Source of the DNA: UBA5448 sp045536965
GTDB taxonomy: Bacteria; Bacillota; Clostridia; Oscillospirales; SIG627
DNA length: 64,000 nucleotides
Direction: 5' to 3'
NCBI GenBank assembly: GCA_045536965.1
Contig: JAZSON010000019.1
Location: 1-64,000, forward strand
Part shown: piece by piece, positions 25,724 through 34,905 of the stretch
How positions within the stretch are numbered: position 1 is the first letter of the stretch
Layout: each line of letters opens with the position of its first letter
Position numbers and translations under genes: made by a program
Notes under the pieces: generated by a model
Told to the model about the DNA's origin: nothing
Database searches by the model: none
What the model saw: the letters and a program-made list of their open reading frames with translations, nothing else

Positions 25724-27106
25724 ATGAAAAAAAGACTTTTCGTTTGCCTGCTCTGCATTCTTTTTCTATGCAGTTGCGCCGATACTCCTTTTGAGGAATC
25801 CATTCGGCAACCGCTTTCCTCAGATACAAACGGTACCGAGCGTTCCTACAATCATTTGATCTTCTTTGCCGATGCGCTGGAATTTCCGAGCGCATCGGGT
25901 TTTCGCGTTCTCCGCACCGAAGCCGACATCGAAAACCACCATGAATCCCTTTGTTTTCCCGTACATACCACTACCCGCCTTACCGCCCTCATCAGCGATA
26001 CCCTGCGGGCACGGTTGGACACCTTGATCCCCGAGGACGCCGATCTCGTAAAACTGGATTTTGACTACTTTTCCGAAGATTCCCGTTATGATTTTTCTTT
26101 TGTATTGGATATTTACAAACAGGGAAAACATGCCGACAGCAGTTATTTTGCCCTCTACGTGGACGTGGAAAACAAACGTTTTCTTTCTTTCGGCGAATTG
26201 CTCGACAGCCCGAATTATATGCCCTATCTGCAAGCATACATCCAAGATTACCTGCAAACAGAGTACAAAATTGAAGAAAAGGCCGCGAAACAGTATGCAA
26301 ACACATTGCAGGAACCCAATGATTTCCGCTTAATCGATGATGGAGCAGGCGGCATGGAAGTCTATCTCGATGCTACCTCACTCGGACTTGAAAAGCGCAC
26401 GCTCATCGAAGTGCCCGAATCGAGGCTATACAGTTTCGGTACAGCCGATGCCACTTATGATCCCGTTGTCGGCAAAGAGCGCGCTGTTGCCCTTACGTTT
26501 GACGGCGGTTTATCCGACACCACCTTGAAACTGCTCGATATTTTGCAAAACGCTGATGCGCACGGCACCTTTTTCCTGCTGGGAAAAAGCTTGGAAAACG
26601 CCGATTCCACCATCGCCACCCGCACCCTCAACACCATTTTATCCACAGGCAGTGAAATCGGAAATCTATCCTACACGGGGGAAAACTTTTTGCATTTATC
26701 CTCCGAAGAAGTCGTGCAATCTATTTACAAAACACAAGAATGGGTGTATAATCTATGTGGTTTATACCCTCGTGTTGTCCGTCCGCCCACAGGGGGGATT
26801 CAGGATAACCTCATCAAAAAACTTCCTTTCTTTGTCATCCACTGGTCGGTCAATTTGCAGCATGATAAGACCCTTGGTCTTACAGCAACCGACGGTATGA
26901 CCCCGCAGGAAATTGCCGATCAATTTATGAAGCGTATTCAAAGCGGTTCTATTGTGGTCATCCATGAAAATCTGCCCGACGAAGTGGAAGCCGTGCCGTT
27001 CCTGGTGGAAAAACTGCGCGAAAAAGGATACCGACTGGTTACAGTCAGCGAACTTTTGTCCTTGGCGGAAAGCGAACCCGGGCAAAAGATATATAAAAAA
27101 CGGTGA
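25724..27106 (+). CDS. PdaC-like polysaccharide deacetylase lipoprotein with lost metal site
   Basis: A 460-residue lipoprotein (lipobox LCSC, Cys18). Residues about 60-230 resemble DUF4163/DUF3298 domains of the PdaC and RsiV type; residues about 250-445 are a NodB fold. PdaC enzymes deacetylate peptidoglycan sugars outside the cell. Here the TFDDG motif reads TFDGG (Asp260 kept, metal-binding Asp replaced by Gly261), and the HxxxH motif is replaced: GNLSYTG places Leu315 and Gly319 where both histidines belong. RPPTGG and IVVIHE are retained. It is probably a catalytically inactive binding protein. Start 25724 follows AAAGGAAAGG rather than an upstream ATG inside the previous gene. Confidence 0.8.
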   Translation: MKKRLFVCLLCILFLCSCADTPFEESIRQPLSSDTNGTERSYNHLIFFADALEFPSASGFRVLRTEADIENHHESLCFPVHTTTRLTALISDTLRARLDTLIPEDADLVKLDFDYFSEDSRYDFSFVLDIYKQGKHADSSYFALYVDVENKRFLSFGELLDSPNYMPYLQAYIQDYLQTEYKIEEKAAKQYANTLQEPNDFRLIDDGAGGMEVYLDATSLGLEKRTLIEVPESRLYSFGTADATYDPVVGKERAVALTFDGGLSDTTLKLLDILQNADAHGTFFLLGKSLENADSTIATRTLNTILSTGSEIGNLSYTGENFLHLSSEEVVQSIYKTQEWVYNLCGLYPRVVRPPTGGIQDNLIKKLPFFVIHWSVNLQHDKTLGLTATDGMTPQEIADQFMKRIQSGSIVVIHENLPDEVEAVPFLVEKLREKGYRLVTVSELLSLAESEPGQKIYKKR

Positions 27107-27110
27107 TAGT

Positions 27111-27764
27111 ATGAAAACAACACTTTTTTCAAAAAAGTTTTTTTCTCTCAAAAGGATCATTTCTTTCATTTTTTGCCTTGCTTTGATCATCATTGTCTTG
27201 GCGGTTGTTTTCGGAAACGACAACGAGACAACGTCATCCCCCTCTTCCAAAATCGATCTTTATCCCGTCATCAAAGACGACGATGTTTTTACAGATCCAC
27301 TCTACTGCCGTCTCCGTTACGAAGAATATGGCTATATCACCTACGAGGGAGAAACCCTTTTTAAGGAAGACGAAACAGGGGATTACACTCTGCAAGATGT
27401 TTTTTGCCGTTTTTTCAAGGAGTATTTCGATTCCATTGTCGCGGGTGATGTAAAAGCCTATAAAACTTTCTTTGTATCGCCTCCCAAAAAAGGTGATTTC
27501 ACCACCCAAAAACTATTAAACATTGAAATCAATCAGTCCAGCCAAGGTGAAACCGAAATCGGCGGAAAAACACAAGCCACCCGCAATTTCATCGTCACCT
27601 ACAATATCTATCAAAACAACGGAACCTTTCGAAACGATCTTTCTCAAAGTCGATACGATGCGGGTGGGAATTTCCGCCCCATTGCCATTGAAGAAATCTA
27701 TACCATCACACATATAGACGGTGCTTGGAAGATCGTCCAGATTGCACGTTCAAAAAATTTCTAA
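27111..27764 (+). CDS. Membrane-anchored protein of unknown function
   Basis: A 217-residue protein with one N-terminal transmembrane helix (about residues 14-34, ISFIFCLALIIIVLAVVF) and an external domain rich in aromatic and charged residues. The C-terminal part (YNIYQNNGTFRNDL, EEIYTITHIDGAWKIVQI) looks like a small cystatin/NTF2-like fold that often ends in a 'GxWKI' strand. I do not recognise a named family. It starts four bases after the pseudo-deacetylase stop and is probably co-transcribed with it, suggesting a joint cell-envelope role. The ATG at 27111 has only a weak ribosome binding site, consistent with coupling. Confidence 0.65.
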   Translation: MKTTLFSKKFFSLKRIISFIFCLALIIIVLAVVFGNDNETTSSPSSKIDLYPVIKDDDVFTDPLYCRLRYEEYGYITYEGETLFKEDETGDYTLQDVFCRFFKEYFDSIVAGDVKAYKTFFVSPPKKGDFTTQKLLNIEINQSSQGETEIGGKTQATRNFIVTYNIYQNNGTFRNDLSQSRYDAGGNFRPIAIEEIYTITHIDGAWKIVQIARSKNF

Positions 27765-27780
27765 TAAAGGAATCCGATCA

Positions 27781-29007
27781 ATGAAGTATTTGGTTGTTCT
27801 ATGTGACGGCATGGCCGACGAACCATTTGCCGCTCTTAATCATCGCACGCCCATGGAATGCGCCCATAAGCCCTGCATGGATAGTTTGTCCAAACTGTCT
27901 TGTTGCGGCACCATGGTCACCGTTCCTCCCACCCTCGCGCCCGAAAGCTCCACCGCCAATTTAGCTGTCATGGGATACGATCCCCTGATCTATGCCAAGG
28001 GACGTTCCCCCCTCGAAGCCATGAGCATGGGACTTTCCATGTCGGAAACCGATGTAGCTTTCCGTTGTAATCTCGTCACCCTTTCGGACGAGGGAGAATA
28101 CGAAGACAAAATCATGATCGACCATAGCGCAGGAGAGATTTCCACCGCCGAAGCCGATCAGTTGATCGCCGCATTAAACGATGGCTTATCAACCGATTTT
28201 AGACATTTTTATACCGGCATCAGCTACCGCCACTGTCTCATGTGGGACAATCCTCCCGCTGAAAACGAAGGGATTTATGATTTTTCCCGTCCGCACGATC
28301 ATTTGGGCAAGCCCATTCGCGATCTTCTGCCAAGCGGTGAGATTGGGATTGTTTACAGAGAACTTTATCGCCGTTCATACGATATTTTAAAAGATCATCC
28401 CGTCAACGTTGCTCGCCGCAATGCAGGCAAGCGTCCCGCCAACTCCCTTTGGCTTTGGAGTCCGGGTAAAAAGCCTGCACTTCCCTTGTTTTCGGATCTT
28501 TTCGGTTTGCGCGGCGCTGTCATATCGGCCGTTGACCTCATCAAGGGCATCGGTATATGCGCCGGCATGAAATCCATTGATGTGGAAGGCGCAACGGGTA
28601 CCTATGAAACCAACTATGAAGGCAAAATGAAGGCCGCCGTTTCGGCCTTTGAAGAGGGCATTTCATTTGTTTATATTCACCTTGAAGGACCGGATGAATG
28701 CGGTCATCAAGGGGATGCCGTTCACAAGGTGGAAGCCATCGAACGCATCGATCGAGAGATTTTGTCTCCCCTCAAAGAATATTTGGATCAAACAGGCGAT
28801 GCCTACCGCATTCTGGTGTGTCCCGACCATCCCACCCCCCTCTCCATCCGCACCCACAACCGCAACGCGGTGCCTTTTCTCATCTACGACAATCAAAACA
28901 TTCTCCCCTCTCCCCTCGACCGCTTCACCGAAGCGGAAGCCGAAAAAACGGGTCTACATATTCCCCGCGCTTACACCTTGATGAAAGACCGATTTTTGAA
29001 AGTGTAA
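27781..29007 (+). CDS. apgM: Cofactor-independent phosphoglycerate mutase, ApgM type
   Basis: Converts 3- to 2-phosphoglycerate in glycolysis and gluconeogenesis. The 408-residue protein begins with the alkaline-phosphatase-superfamily metal motif VVLCDGMADEP. It also has PESSTANLAVMGYDP, where the serine is the phosphorylated nucleophile, then GPDECGHQGD and CPDHPTPLSIRTH, which supply further metal ligands. The SxxxNLA spacing and the length distinguish ApgM from the longer GpmI. AAAGGA lies upstream of the ATG at 27781. The gene sits between an unknown envelope gene and two amidohydrolase-like genes with no obvious shared pathway. Confidence 0.92.
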   Translation: MKYLVVLCDGMADEPFAALNHRTPMECAHKPCMDSLSKLSCCGTMVTVPPTLAPESSTANLAVMGYDPLIYAKGRSPLEAMSMGLSMSETDVAFRCNLVTLSDEGEYEDKIMIDHSAGEISTAEADQLIAALNDGLSTDFRHFYTGISYRHCLMWDNPPAENEGIYDFSRPHDHLGKPIRDLLPSGEIGIVYRELYRRSYDILKDHPVNVARRNAGKRPANSLWLWSPGKKPALPLFSDLFGLRGAVISAVDLIKGIGICAGMKSIDVEGATGTYETNYEGKMKAAVSAFEEGISFVYIHLEGPDECGHQGDAVHKVEAIERIDREILSPLKEYLDQTGDAYRILVCPDHPTPLSIRTHNRNAVPFLIYDNQNILPSPLDRFTEAEAEKTGLHIPRAYTLMKDRFLKV

Positions 29008-29080
29008 TTCGGCATCCTCGGCCCTGTACCGTAAAATACATACGATGCATACAAAGAAATCAACAGAAAGGATGATCAAT

Positions 29081-29911
29081 ATGTCCGCAACCACCTTCAA
29101 ACAAGATTATGAAAAGCGGCTTGAACTATTCAAAAACAACCGTGTCGTCAACTGGCACGAGCACGTTTGGATGAACGCCGACAAAACGCTCAATCTCACA
29201 ACCCTCGAAAACTTAAGAGAGAGCGCTGAAAAAACATATACCGACGCTGTTGTTTGTTCTCTGCCCGAAACCAATCCCAACAAACCCTGCACCCCTGACG
29301 ATTTTCGCCATGTCAACAAAATGCAATACGAAGCCTGCCAAAAGTGGGATAAGCTTTACGGTCTTGCTTTTGTAAACGTTGGCTACACCAAAGAAGCCAT
29401 CGAAGAAATCGAAAAATGTGTTTATGACTACGGTTTCATCGGCATTAAACTTTACCATCATTATTTCATCGATGATCCGCAACAGTTTGCTGTCATCGAA
29501 AAATGTATTGATCTGGATATTCCGATTTTGGTTCACGCCGGCCGTTCTCCCCAATTGAGTCACAGCCAGCCGAAGCTCTCAGGTAGCCAGCACTTTGCCA
29601 ACATCGCCCGCCTTTACCCCGAAGCCAACATCATTATGGGTCACATCGGTGGCGGCGGCGACTGGCAGTGGCAGATCAAGGGTATCGCCGACTGTCCCTC
29701 CATTGTTTGCGACATGAGCGGAAGTGTGGTTGACGCTCCCATCATCGAAGAAGCGGTTGCTACACTGGGTGCCGACCGTATTCTGTTTGCTACCGACGGT
29801 TCTTATGAAGCCGGTGTCGGCAAAATGCTCGGCGCAAACATTTCCGAAGAAGACAAGAAAACCATTCTTTCGGGCAAAGCGTATGAAAGATTCTTGAAGA
29901 GGAGGGCATAA
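29081..29911 (+). CDS. Amidohydrolase-2 family metal-dependent hydrolase
   Basis: A 276-residue TIM-barrel protein of the amidohydrolase 2 group. NWHEHVWM near residue 24 supplies the HxH metal ligands; IGIKLYHHYF, ILVHAGRSPQLSH and IMGHIGGGGDWQW carry the later histidines; and ILFATDGSYE holds the catalytic aspartate. Members decarboxylate or hydrolyse small aromatic or sugar-acid-like substrates; the specific reaction is unknown. AAAGGA precedes the ATG at 29081. A related but degenerate gene begins two bases after its stop, so the pair probably forms one functional unit. Confidence 0.85.
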   Translation: MSATTFKQDYEKRLELFKNNRVVNWHEHVWMNADKTLNLTTLENLRESAEKTYTDAVVCSLPETNPNKPCTPDDFRHVNKMQYEACQKWDKLYGLAFVNVGYTKEAIEEIEKCVYDYGFIGIKLYHHYFIDDPQQFAVIEKCIDLDIPILVHAGRSPQLSHSQPKLSGSQHFANIARLYPEANIIMGHIGGGGDWQWQIKGIADCPSIVCDMSGSVVDAPIIEEAVATLGADRILFATDGSYEAGVGKMLGANISEEDKKTILSGKAYERFLKRRA

Positions 29912-29913
29912 CC

Positions 29914-30690
29914 ATGATGTTGAATGTATCTACTTATATGGGCCATTGGCCTTTCAGACCCCTGACCACCGAAACACTTGACGGTGTTGCCGCTTTGGCA
30001 GCAAAAGAGGGTTCGACCCACATCATCACCGCCAACCTTAACGGTTTGTTCTATATGGATTGCCAAAAGGCGAACACCGAGCTGTACGCCCAACTCCAAT
30101 CCTACAAGGGGGATGTCAAGGTTCTCCCCTTTGCCATGATCAATCCGACCTACATCGGCTGGGAAAAGGATCTGGCCACTTGCTTGGACACTTATGGATT
30201 TAAGGGCGTGGAAATTGCACCCGCCTACCATGGTTATGAATGGAATAATCCCGCACTTCTTTCCTTCTACAAAATGTGCGGCGAACAAAACATTCCCGTC
30301 CGCATCTCCAACTCCTTTGAAAACCATCGCCAAAGAGTTCACCTTGATGTACAGGGCGAACTTGCTTCCGAAATGCCCAAGGTTTTAAAGGCCGATAAGA
30401 GAACCACCGCCATCATTCTCCAAACCTTCCCTGTAAGCATTAAGAATTTGGCTGTTGACTTTGCAGAACACAAAAACCTTTACATCGACATCAGCCGCAT
30501 CATGGCTATGACCAAAGGCAGCTTTTTAAAACAGCTTTGCAATTATCCAATCGACCGTTTCTGCTACGGTTCTCTCCTTCCCTTCCAGTACGGCGACGTC
30601 GGTTTGACTCGTTTGTACTATGCACCTTTGACAGATGCAGAAAAAGAAGGCATTATGTTTGGCAAACTTGCAAAAAAATTAGGTCTTTGA
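29914..30690 (+). CDS. Amidohydrolase-like protein lacking the HxH motif
   Basis: A 258-residue protein related to its upstream neighbour. The N-terminal VSTYMGHWPFRPLT replaces the usual HxH with YxGH. The barrel strands are recognisable (FKGVEIAPAYHGYEW; NLYIDISRIMA), but the metal-binding histidine segments are poorly kept. It may bind metal differently, be a non-catalytic partner of the first amidohydrolase, or belong to the amidohydrolase group that naturally starts with GxWPFR. GGAGG lies about 8 bases upstream of ATG 29914, inside the previous gene's end. A strong hairpin terminator follows. Confidence 0.75.
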   Translation: MMLNVSTYMGHWPFRPLTTETLDGVAALAAKEGSTHIITANLNGLFYMDCQKANTELYAQLQSYKGDVKVLPFAMINPTYIGWEKDLATCLDTYGFKGVEIAPAYHGYEWNNPALLSFYKMCGEQNIPVRISNSFENHRQRVHLDVQGELASEMPKVLKADKRTTAIILQTFPVSIKNLAVDFAEHKNLYIDISRIMAMTKGSFLKQLCNYPIDRFCYGSLLPFQYGDVGLTRLYYAPLTDAEKEGIMFGKLAKKLGL

Positions 30691-30760
30691 TTTTTCTGCC
30701 TCGATCTGTATTTTTACAAAATATACATTACAAAAATCAAATGCCCCCATCAAAACAATA

Positions 30761-30796
30761 CAGGACTGTGTTCAAAACACAGTCCTGTGATTTTTA
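30761..30796. terminator. Bidirectional terminator between convergent genes
   Basis: CAGGACTGTGT (30761-30771) pairs perfectly with ACACAGTCCTG (30777-30787), with T-rich sequence following on both strands. It closes the plus-strand amidohydrolase operon and the minus-strand rsmG operon. Confidence 0.8.
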
Positions 30797-31555
30797 TAGG
30801 GGTTTTGATTTGATTTTGGCATAGGCGCGAGGGTATTGCGGGGGTGTACTCTTTATTTTTTCGATCACAACGATATAGCGATCGATGGCGAAAAAGGATG
30901 AAAGTTCCTCCTGTGCAACACCGTCATCGGCAGGCGAAAACGTCTGCTTGACAGGCATGATCTCCTTAACTCTGCCGCCAAGAAGCGCAATGCCCTTTTG
31001 CGCTGCCGCCACCTCCTCCTCGGCTTTCGGCCCTTTCATTGCCAGAAAGACACCGCCGACACGAACGAAGGGTAGGCAAAGTTCATCGAGAATATCCAGC
31101 GATGCCACCGCTCTTGCGGTCACAACATCAAATTTTTCCCGCATAGGCTCACCAAGCGCAGACAACACCTCAGCGCGATCGGCTATCGTTTTGACACCCG
31201 AAAGCCCCATTTTCTCAGCACACGACGCTACAAAACGCAGTTTTTTCTCGGTGGAATCCACCATGCTGATCTTTAAATGCGGAAGGGCAATCTTCAAAGC
31301 AAGACCGGGAAAGCCGCCGCCACAGCCGATATCGGCAACGCTTTTGGCATTTTGAAGGGCAGGCAGAGCGCAAAGAGAAAGAGAGTCGGCGAAATGACGC
31401 AATACCACGCCATCTTCACTTTTAACTGCCGTAACATTTAAATGTCCCGCAGTATCGGTCAGACAGTCAAGCAAAAGGGAAAACGACTCAATTTGCTTTT
31501 CATCAAGCGGTATCGGGCTGGCATCCCGCAACCACTGTTTATGCAATGGCTTCAT
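30794..31555 (-). CDS. rsmG: 16S rRNA (guanine-527-N7)-methyltransferase RsmG
   Basis: Methylates G527 in the 530 loop of 16S rRNA with S-adenosylmethionine; loss gives low-level streptomycin resistance in other bacteria. The 253-residue protein has the SAM-binding motif VADIGCGGGFPGLALKIALP and the following MVDSTEKKLRFV, then VTARAVASLDILDEL. The gene is last in the minus-strand cluster that starts with rpmH, nine bases after mnmG, as is usual in Firmicutes. Confidence 0.95.
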   Translation of the reverse strand: MKPLHKQWLRDASPIPLDEKQIESFSLLLDCLTDTAGHLNVTAVKSEDGVVLRHFADSLSLCALPALQNAKSVADIGCGGGFPGLALKIALPHLKISMVDSTEKKLRFVASCAEKMGLSGVKTIADRAEVLSALGEPMREKFDVVTARAVASLDILDELCLPFVRVGGVFLAMKGPKAEEEVAAAQKGIALLGGRVKEIMPVKQTFSPADDGVAQEELSSFFAIDRYIVVIEKIKSTPPQYPRAYAKIKSKPL

Positions 31556-31564
31556 TTTGTCTCC

Positions 31565-33454
31565 TCATCGGTTTAGGTATAGCATCAAAACGGTAATATC
31601 AGCAGGTGAAACACCCGAAATACGGGAGGCTTGTCCCAAACTCTCGGGACGGATTTGATCGAGTTTTGCTGCCGCTTCCAACCGAAGCCCCTTGATCTCC
31701 TTGTAAGGAATATCTTTGGGAATGGCTCTGTTTTCCATTTTTGCAAAAGCCTCGATCTCTCGCATTTGACGCTTGATATATCCCGCATACTTAATTTCAA
31801 TCTCGGCACGATGAAGTGTATCTTCGGTATAAACACCGTAATCGGGACGGTGAATATCCACCGCAGAAAGTTCTTTATAACCCAATGCAGGTCTGCGAAG
31901 AAGATCACCCAAACGAATACCCGTTACAACAGGAGGATTGCCGCTCTTTTCCAAAATGACATTCAATTCATCGCTCGGCGAAAGATGGGTGTTTTCCGCC
32001 CGCTCTACCTCTTGGTCAATACAGGCAAACAACCTTTGTTTATCCTCATAATGCTCCTTTGAAACAAGGCCGATCCGCAAGCCGATGTCGATCAATCGAC
32101 GGTCGGCATTGTCCTGACGAAGAACCAAACGATATTCACAACGGGAAGTCATCATACGGTAAGGCTCATTGGTTCCCTTGGTGACCAAATCATCGATCAA
32201 TGTACCAATATAAGAGGATGCACGGGTTAAAATCATGCTTTCTTCCCCGCGGATTGCAAGGGCTGCATTGATACCTGCGACGATTCCTTGCGCCGCCGCT
32301 TCCTCATAACCCGAAGTGCCGTTAAACTGTCCTGCGCCGTAAAGTCCCGGAAACTCCTTCATTTCCATGGTGGGACGAAGCTGCAAAGGATCAATACAAT
32401 CATATTCTATGGCATAAGCAGGACGAATAAACACAGCATCCTCCAAGCCTACAATAGAGTGAACAATGTCACGCTGTACATCTTCAGGCAACGAGGAACT
32501 AAGCCCCTGCACATAGATCTCCACCGTATCCTCTCCCATTGGCTCTAAAAACAACTGATGGCGTTCTTTATCGGGAAAACGGACAATCTTATCTTCGATA
32601 CTGGGGCAGTAACGCGGTCCTGTCCCCTTTATCTCACCCGAAAACAGCGGAGAACGATGCAAATTGGCACGAATGATGTCATGTGTTTTTTGATTGGTAT
32701 AAGTGATATGACACTTTTTTTGCTCCATTGCACGGAAAGCATCTCGATCGGTTCGGGAGGAAAAACACACGGGAGGCACATCCCCCTCTTGGGATTCGGT
32801 GCGATCAAAATGAATACTGTCGCGGTGCAAACGCGGGGGAGTTCCTGTTTTAAATCGGAATATACGCAAGCCAAGTTTTTTCAATGCATCGGTTAACCCG
32901 ACGGCAGGTAAACTATTGTCGGGGCCCGCAGGATGGAAAGATTCGCCCACAATGACCCGCGAGTCGAGATAGGTGCCCGTGGCAATAATCACCGCGCGGC
33001 AGTAATATACGCCCCCCAAACGGGTAGCAACCGCCCAACGGTCATTCTCACGCCAAACATCCACTGCCTCGCCTTGAATCAGCGAAAGACACGGGGTGTT
33101 CTCCAACACTTTTTTCATATATGTACGATAACGCATACGATCAGACTGCATCCGCAAGGAATGGACGGCAGGACCTTTGGAGGCATTCAGCATGCGGCTT
33201 TGCAGACACACATAATCGGCCGCTTTGCCCATTTCACCGCCAAGCGCATCGATCTCATATACAAGTTGTCCTTTGCCCGTTCCGCCGATAGCGGGATTGC
33301 AGGGCATATTACCAACCGCATCGGGCTGGAGAGTTAAAAGCACGGTGCTGCATCCCATACGCGCGGCAGCAAGCGCCGCTTCAATACCGGCATGTCCGCC
33401 GCCAATGACCAAAACGTCAGGAGTACCAACCGTAAAACGAGATACTGTTTTCAT
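31565..33454 (-). CDS. mnmG: tRNA uridine-34 carboxymethylaminomethyl modification enzyme MnmG (GidA)
   Basis: With MnmE, this FAD enzyme modifies uridine 34 in the wobble position of several tRNAs. The 629-residue protein begins with the dinucleotide fold VLVIGGGHAGIEAALAAARMG, followed by NMPCNPAIGGTGKGQLVYEIDAL and MLNASKGPAVHSLR. The middle has LFLEPMGEDTVEIYVQG and GAGQFNGTSGYEEAAAQG; the C-terminal GidA-associated domain contains LRRPALGYKEL. Length and motifs are standard. Twelve bases separate it from mnmE. Confidence 0.97.
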   Translation of the reverse strand: MKTVSRFTVGTPDVLVIGGGHAGIEAALAAARMGCSTVLLTLQPDAVGNMPCNPAIGGTGKGQLVYEIDALGGEMGKAADYVCLQSRMLNASKGPAVHSLRMQSDRMRYRTYMKKVLENTPCLSLIQGEAVDVWRENDRWAVATRLGGVYYCRAVIIATGTYLDSRVIVGESFHPAGPDNSLPAVGLTDALKKLGLRIFRFKTGTPPRLHRDSIHFDRTESQEGDVPPVCFSSRTDRDAFRAMEQKKCHITYTNQKTHDIIRANLHRSPLFSGEIKGTGPRYCPSIEDKIVRFPDKERHQLFLEPMGEDTVEIYVQGLSSSLPEDVQRDIVHSIVGLEDAVFIRPAYAIEYDCIDPLQLRPTMEMKEFPGLYGAGQFNGTSGYEEAAAQGIVAGINAALAIRGEESMILTRASSYIGTLIDDLVTKGTNEPYRMMTSRCEYRLVLRQDNADRRLIDIGLRIGLVSKEHYEDKQRLFACIDQEVERAENTHLSPSDELNVILEKSGNPPVVTGIRLGDLLRRPALGYKELSAVDIHRPDYGVYTEDTLHRAEIEIKYAGYIKRQMREIEAFAKMENRAIPKDIPYKEIKGLRLEAAAKLDQIRPESLGQASRISGVSPADITVLMLYLNR

Positions 33455-33466
33455 ATAAAATACCTT

Positions 33467-34849
33467 TTATTTTCCCACACAAAAACGGGAAAAAATATTA
33501 TGTACAATCTCTTCACTAACCTGCCGACCATCGGTTTCCAAAAGAAAAGCAATCGCGCGTTCCAAAATCATGCCCGCAAGCTCATTTTGCCCCGAGGTGA
33601 CAGTAACAATCATTTCCTCTAATAGCACTTTTGCTTGCTCCAAGCAACCACGCTGCCGCGCGCTGAAGAGTAAGCCGCCATCAGACAAGCAAATATCAGA
33701 CGAAAGATAGAGCGATTCGATTTTCTCTTTTAGTTTTTCTACACCCTCTCCCGTTTTTACCGAAAGCTGCAAAACAAAACCGAAAGAGCGGGTAAGCAGT
33801 TCTGCATCAAATGTTTGCAAAAGATCTGATTTTGTCAAAACGGGAATGACGGTAGCCTCGACTTTACTGAGCCGATCGATCCATTCACAATCCTCTTGGG
33901 TGCAGGGACGCGATCCATCAAAAAGCGCCAGAATCAACTGCGTTTCATGAGAAAATATCTTATCCTCTGCGCGTTCAATCCCGATTTTTTCCACCACATC
34001 CTCACTATGGCGAAGACCTGCGGTATCTGTTAAATTTAAAAGGACACGACCCACTTTGACGGGAAATTCAAGCAGGTCACGCGTGGTTCCGGGAATTTTT
34101 GTGACAATAGCCTTTTCTTCTCCGATCAAACAGTTGAAAAGAGAGGATTTGCCGCTGTTTGGAGTGCCTGCGATTACGGTAGGTACACCCGCTGTCACCG
34201 CACGTCCCGCGCGGTAGGTATTGAGCATATCTTTGATAGAATCTATTTCTTTTTCTACGGCTTGGATGAGTGAATCGTCGTCTAAATCTCTCAAATCCTC
34301 ATCGGGATAATCAATGTAGGCGTAAAGGGTGGCCGTTAAAGCAATTAAACGGTCGGCAACACCGCGAATACCATTTGCCAAAATGCCGTCTCGCTGCGCG
34401 GATAAAAGATAAACCGCCGCTTCGCTTTTGGCTTCAAGCAGTTCTGCCGTCGCCTCTGCTTCAGAAAGAGACATTTTCCCGTTGATAAAAGCGCGTCGGG
34501 AAAATTCTCCTGCAGTTGCATAGCGCGCGCCTGCAGAAACGATTCTTTTCAACACCAGAGAGGTAACGACCACGCCGCCGTGACAAGAAATCTCGGCCAT
34601 CTCGTCCCCCGTAAAGGATTTTCCTTTTTCATACCGCACGGCAAGCCCGGTGTCGATACGATTTCCATTTTCGTCTACAATATCACCGTAAATTGCATAA
34701 CGATAAGGGTAGCCCGAAAGTTGTCCTTTCATGGGACGAAAGACCTTTTGAAGAATTTCTCCCGTATCTTCCCCTGAAATGCGCAAAACGGCGATACCGC
34801 CCGTGCCCGTCGGTGTGGATACCGCGGCAATGGTATCATCTAATTTCAT
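33467..34849 (-). CDS. mnmE: tRNA modification GTPase MnmE (TrmE)
   Basis: Partner of MnmG in wobble-uridine modification. The 460-residue protein has an N-terminal folate-binding domain (IAAVSTPTGTGGIAVLRISG) and a central helical domain. The inserted GTPase domain contains G1 GTPNSGKSSLFN, the DTAGLR G3 motif and the TKSDL G4 motif. The C-terminus ends FCVGK, retaining the cysteine of the family's C-[I/L]-G-K signature. It lies directly upstream of mnmG. Confidence 0.97.
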   Translation of the reverse strand: MKLDDTIAAVSTPTGTGGIAVLRISGEDTGEILQKVFRPMKGQLSGYPYRYAIYGDIVDENGNRIDTGLAVRYEKGKSFTGDEMAEISCHGGVVVTSLVLKRIVSAGARYATAGEFSRRAFINGKMSLSEAEATAELLEAKSEAAVYLLSAQRDGILANGIRGVADRLIALTATLYAYIDYPDEDLRDLDDDSLIQAVEKEIDSIKDMLNTYRAGRAVTAGVPTVIAGTPNSGKSSLFNCLIGEEKAIVTKIPGTTRDLLEFPVKVGRVLLNLTDTAGLRHSEDVVEKIGIERAEDKIFSHETQLILALFDGSRPCTQEDCEWIDRLSKVEATVIPVLTKSDLLQTFDAELLTRSFGFVLQLSVKTGEGVEKLKEKIESLYLSSDICLSDGGLLFSARQRGCLEQAKVLLEEMIVTVTSGQNELAGMILERAIAFLLETDGRQVSEEIVHNIFSRFCVGK

Positions 34850-34905
34850 GACTGTTTGCCTTTCATGAATAAGCGCGAAGAATCCCTTCTTCGCGCCCTA
34901 AATAC

